In this document: one piece after another, positions 21,557-23,083 of the stretch
Numbering within the stretch: position 1 is the first letter of the stretch
Layout of the letters: each line of letters begins with the position of its first letter
Source: Pseudomonadota bacterium
Lineage (GTDB): Bacteria; Pseudomonadota; Alphaproteobacteria; Rhizobiales; Xanthobacteraceae
Assembly (NCBI GenBank): GCA_023434095.1
Contig: JAEYTJ010000296.1
Location: forward strand, 1-23,083
Length of the DNA: 23,083 nucleotides
Direction: 5' to 3'
Notes under the pieces: generated by a model
Databases searched by the model: none
Seen by the model: only the letters and a program-made list of their open reading frames with translations
Told to the model about the DNA's origin: nothing
Position numbers and translations under genes: made by a program

Positions 21557-23083
21557 CTAACGCTGCGGGCCGGAGCCCGCCGGCGGAGGGGTTGGCGGAA
21601 GAGAGTGGGAGTCGAACCCACCAGGGACCGGCTCGCGGCCCCTTCCGGATTTGAAGTCCGGATACCTCACCGGAGGTAACGCTCTTCCAGAAAGCGTATC
21701 CGCGCCAGGCGCGCGGGCGGCGGAAATGCCTTGCTCGGTCGCAGTGTCGTCGATCGGGCCGAACAGGTCCAGCCGGTAGCGGTTGATGCGGCGCAGGTCG
21801 CCGCGCCGCAGCGTGACGCCGTGGCGGTCGAGAAATTCGAGAATCTGGATGGCCACCTTGCGGCCGACGGCATGGCCGCTCTGCTCGATCCCGTCGCGGA
21901 ACGTGCTGGCCGCGAACTGCCCGGCCGGCGCCGCTCCGGCGAGAGCGCGGGCCAGCGCCACCATCTCGGCCACGGTGGCGCGCAGGAAGAAATGGTCATG
22001 CGCCACTTCGTCGACCTTGCCCATGCGGGCGAGCAATTTCATGAGCCGGCGCATATCCGCCTCCGCCTCGCCGGTCTGCGTGGCGAGATCGCGCACGCGC
22101 GGCGGGCGGAAGCGGGCGTCGCCGCCGAGAGACAGGGCCATCCGCGCCCACAGCTCCTCGTCCCGCGCGCTGAGGCGCACCTCGTGGCGGGGCAGCCGCA
22201 CCCAGGCGCCTTCCCTCACCAGCGCGCCGGTATCGGCAAGACGCCGCAGCGCCTCGGTGAAGACCGGCCTGGCGAGGCGCGGGAGGAGCGCGAGGCGCAG
22301 CTTCTCCGCGCCGATGCCGGGCAGGTCGGGATTGGCCTCGTGGAAGCGCACGATCTCGCCGAGCAGCGCGGCGCCGAATTCCTCCCAGCGGGCGGGGGAG
22401 AGCGCGGTGCGCGCCTCGCCCTCGGCGAACACCACCAGCCCCAGCCGCGCGGCGATCTCCGCCGGTGCCGCCGGGGCCAGCGCCCGGTCGCGGGCGAAGG
22501 CGGCGAGGTCGAGATGGAAGGGAGGCATGGCCAGCAGCGCCGCCACCGCCGTGTCGGGGTCGGCCTGCGCAAGGGCGGCGAGCTGGGCGAGGCGCTCGGG
22601 CGTGCGGCGCTTGCGGGCGGGGGCGCGCAGGTCGATCAGCCGCCCGCCGCCGATGCTGCGCTGGGCGGAGGTGTCGCGGACGACGTAGCGGTCGCCCACC
22701 GCGGCGGCGATGGGGCGTTCCAGCACGATCTGCACCCGCCCGGTGGCGCCCGGCGCAAGCGCGTCGTCGGACAGCGGCACCAGGCGCGCCCCGATCTCGC
22801 TGGCGCCATGGTGAAAGCGCACGGGAAACCACGCGCCGAGCGGCTTCGGCTCGCCCGCCAGCACGGTGAGCGTGGCGTCGATCCGCTCGGTGGGGGCGTG
22901 AAGCGTCGGGTCGAGGACCAGATCGCCGCGCTTGATCGCCTCGGCGCTGATCGCCTCGCCGGCAAGGTTGAGCGCGCAGCGGTCGCCGGCGCGGCCTTCC
23001 TCCGCCTTGCGGTTCTGCGCGTGCAGCGCGCGCAGCCGGGCGGGCAGGCCGGACGGGCTGACGACGAGCGGATCGCCGACGCG
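21557..23083 (-). CDS. selB: Selenocysteine-specific elongation factor SelB (5' end outside window)
   Basis: The frame is open from the right window edge to a TAG at 21557-21559, giving 508 visible residues. The start is RVGDPLVVSPSGLPARLRALHAQN, matching the EF-Tu-like domain 2 of SelB. Domain 3 follows, then the winged-helix domains that bind the SECIS element. The last of these includes GRKVAIQILEFLDRHGVTLRRGDLRRINR. The GTPase domain lies beyond the window. SelB delivers Sec-tRNA to UGA codons. The conserved protein seems to finish near RLDLFGPID. The frame then continues about 60 codons, passing through all of selC before a stop. This extension is either a real tail or an unselected overlap. 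Confidence 0.92.
   Translation of the reverse strand, partial: RVGDPLVVSPSGLPARLRALHAQNRKAEEGRAGDRCALNLAGEAISAEAIKRGDLVLDPTLHAPTERIDATLTVLAGEPKPLGAWFPVRFHHGASEIGARLVPLSDDALAPGATGRVQIVLERPIAAAVGDRYVVRDTSAQRSIGGGRLIDLRAPARKRRTPERLAQLAALAQADPDTAVAALLAMPPFHLDLAAFARDRALAPAAPAEIAARLGLVVFAEGEARTALSPARWEEFGAALLGEIVRFHEANPDLPGIGAEKLRLALLPRLARPVFTEALRRLADTGALVREGAWVRLPRHEVRLSARDEELWARMALSLGGDARFRPPRVRDLATQTGEAEADMRRLMKLLARMGKVDEVAHDHFFLRATVAEMVALARALAGAAPAGQFAASTFRDGIEQSGHAVGRKVAIQILEFLDRHGVTLRRGDLRRINRYRLDLFGPIDDTATEQGISAARAPGADTLSGRALPPVRYPDFKSGRGREPVPGGFDSHSLPPTPPPAGSGPQR
21565..21580 (-). terminator. Hairpin after selC
   Basis: On the minus strand GCGGGC and GCCCGC form a 6-base stem with a 4-base loop, 12 bases downstream of the tRNA CCA end. 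A TTTT run (21549-21552 region) follows about 12 bases later, after the selB stop. Termination is plausible but the T-run is distant. Confidence 0.4.
21593..21688 (-). tRNA. selC: tRNA-Sec (anticodon TCA)
   Basis: This 96-base gene includes an encoded CCA (21593-21595) and discriminator G (21596). The acceptor GGAAGAG (21682-21688) pairs with CTCTTCC (21597-21603). The D stem is 6 base pairs, TACCTC/GAGGTA, with a CGGT tetraloop, which is diagnostic of tRNA-Sec. The anticodon arm is CCGGA-CTTCAAA-TCCGG with anticodon TCA. A long variable arm is present and the T loop is GGTTCGACTCC-like. The eighth acceptor pair of bacterial tRNA-Sec would be C-T here, so the stem is 7 pairs, with a possible G-T sixth pair in the T stem. 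It lies wholly inside the selB reading frame, same strand. Confidence 0.95.

Noticed and set aside
1..23083. CRISPR array or prophage
   Set aside because: No regularly spaced repeats and no phage structural or integrase genes are seen anywhere in the window.

Overview
The window is high-GC DNA (roughly two-thirds G+C by eye) with closely packed genes. Overlapping ATGA or TGATG junctions are frequent. The gene content fits an alphaproteobacterium of the Hyphomicrobiales (Rhizobiales), plausibly Xanthobacteraceae or a relative. The clues are the order rplU-rpmA-GNAT-obgE-proB, the DUF1365/Cfa-like lipid cluster, the REP-like intergenic palindromes and a selB-selC pair. The genus is inference only.

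Layout, left to right. (1) 1-2489: a lipid-modification operon with an FAD oxidoreductase tail (cut by the window edge), a DUF1365 protein and a cyclopropane-synthase-like methyltransferase, closed by a terminator. (2) 2532-4015: a small membrane protein on the minus strand, divergent from a cobalamin riboswitch that precedes a CbiM-like metal-transport permease. A five-codon reading frame with an ideal Shine-Dalgarno lies between riboswitch and permease. (3) 4166-9078: five tightly linked genes, namely a class III CoA-transferase, an HMG-CoA-lyase-like enzyme, and an ABC importer (ATPase, permease, binding protein). They look like a complete import, CoA-activation and cleavage route for a branched hydroxy-acid. 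A second class III CoA-transferase converges on them (9115-10353, minus strand). (4) 10493-14550: the housekeeping block rplU, rpmA, a GNAT acetyltransferase, obgE and proB, with several intergenic hairpins and a REP-like composite element. (5) 14560-15950: a sharply AT-richer islet carrying one unrecognised P-loop ATPase on the minus strand, placed right after proB where proA would be expected in relatives. (6) 16016-21477: a secreted serine hydrolase, then a PotFGHI/PotABCD-type importer whose binding protein has a Tat-like signal. (7) 21557-23083 (minus strand): the 3' part of selB, whose reading frame runs straight through the complete tRNA-Sec gene selC.

The points most worth following are the selC gene nested in the selB reading frame, the CoA-transferase/lyase/ABC unit, the lone ATPase islet, and the riboswitch with its micro-ORF and orphan CbiM. 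Everything here was read by eye; no database search or structure computation was run.
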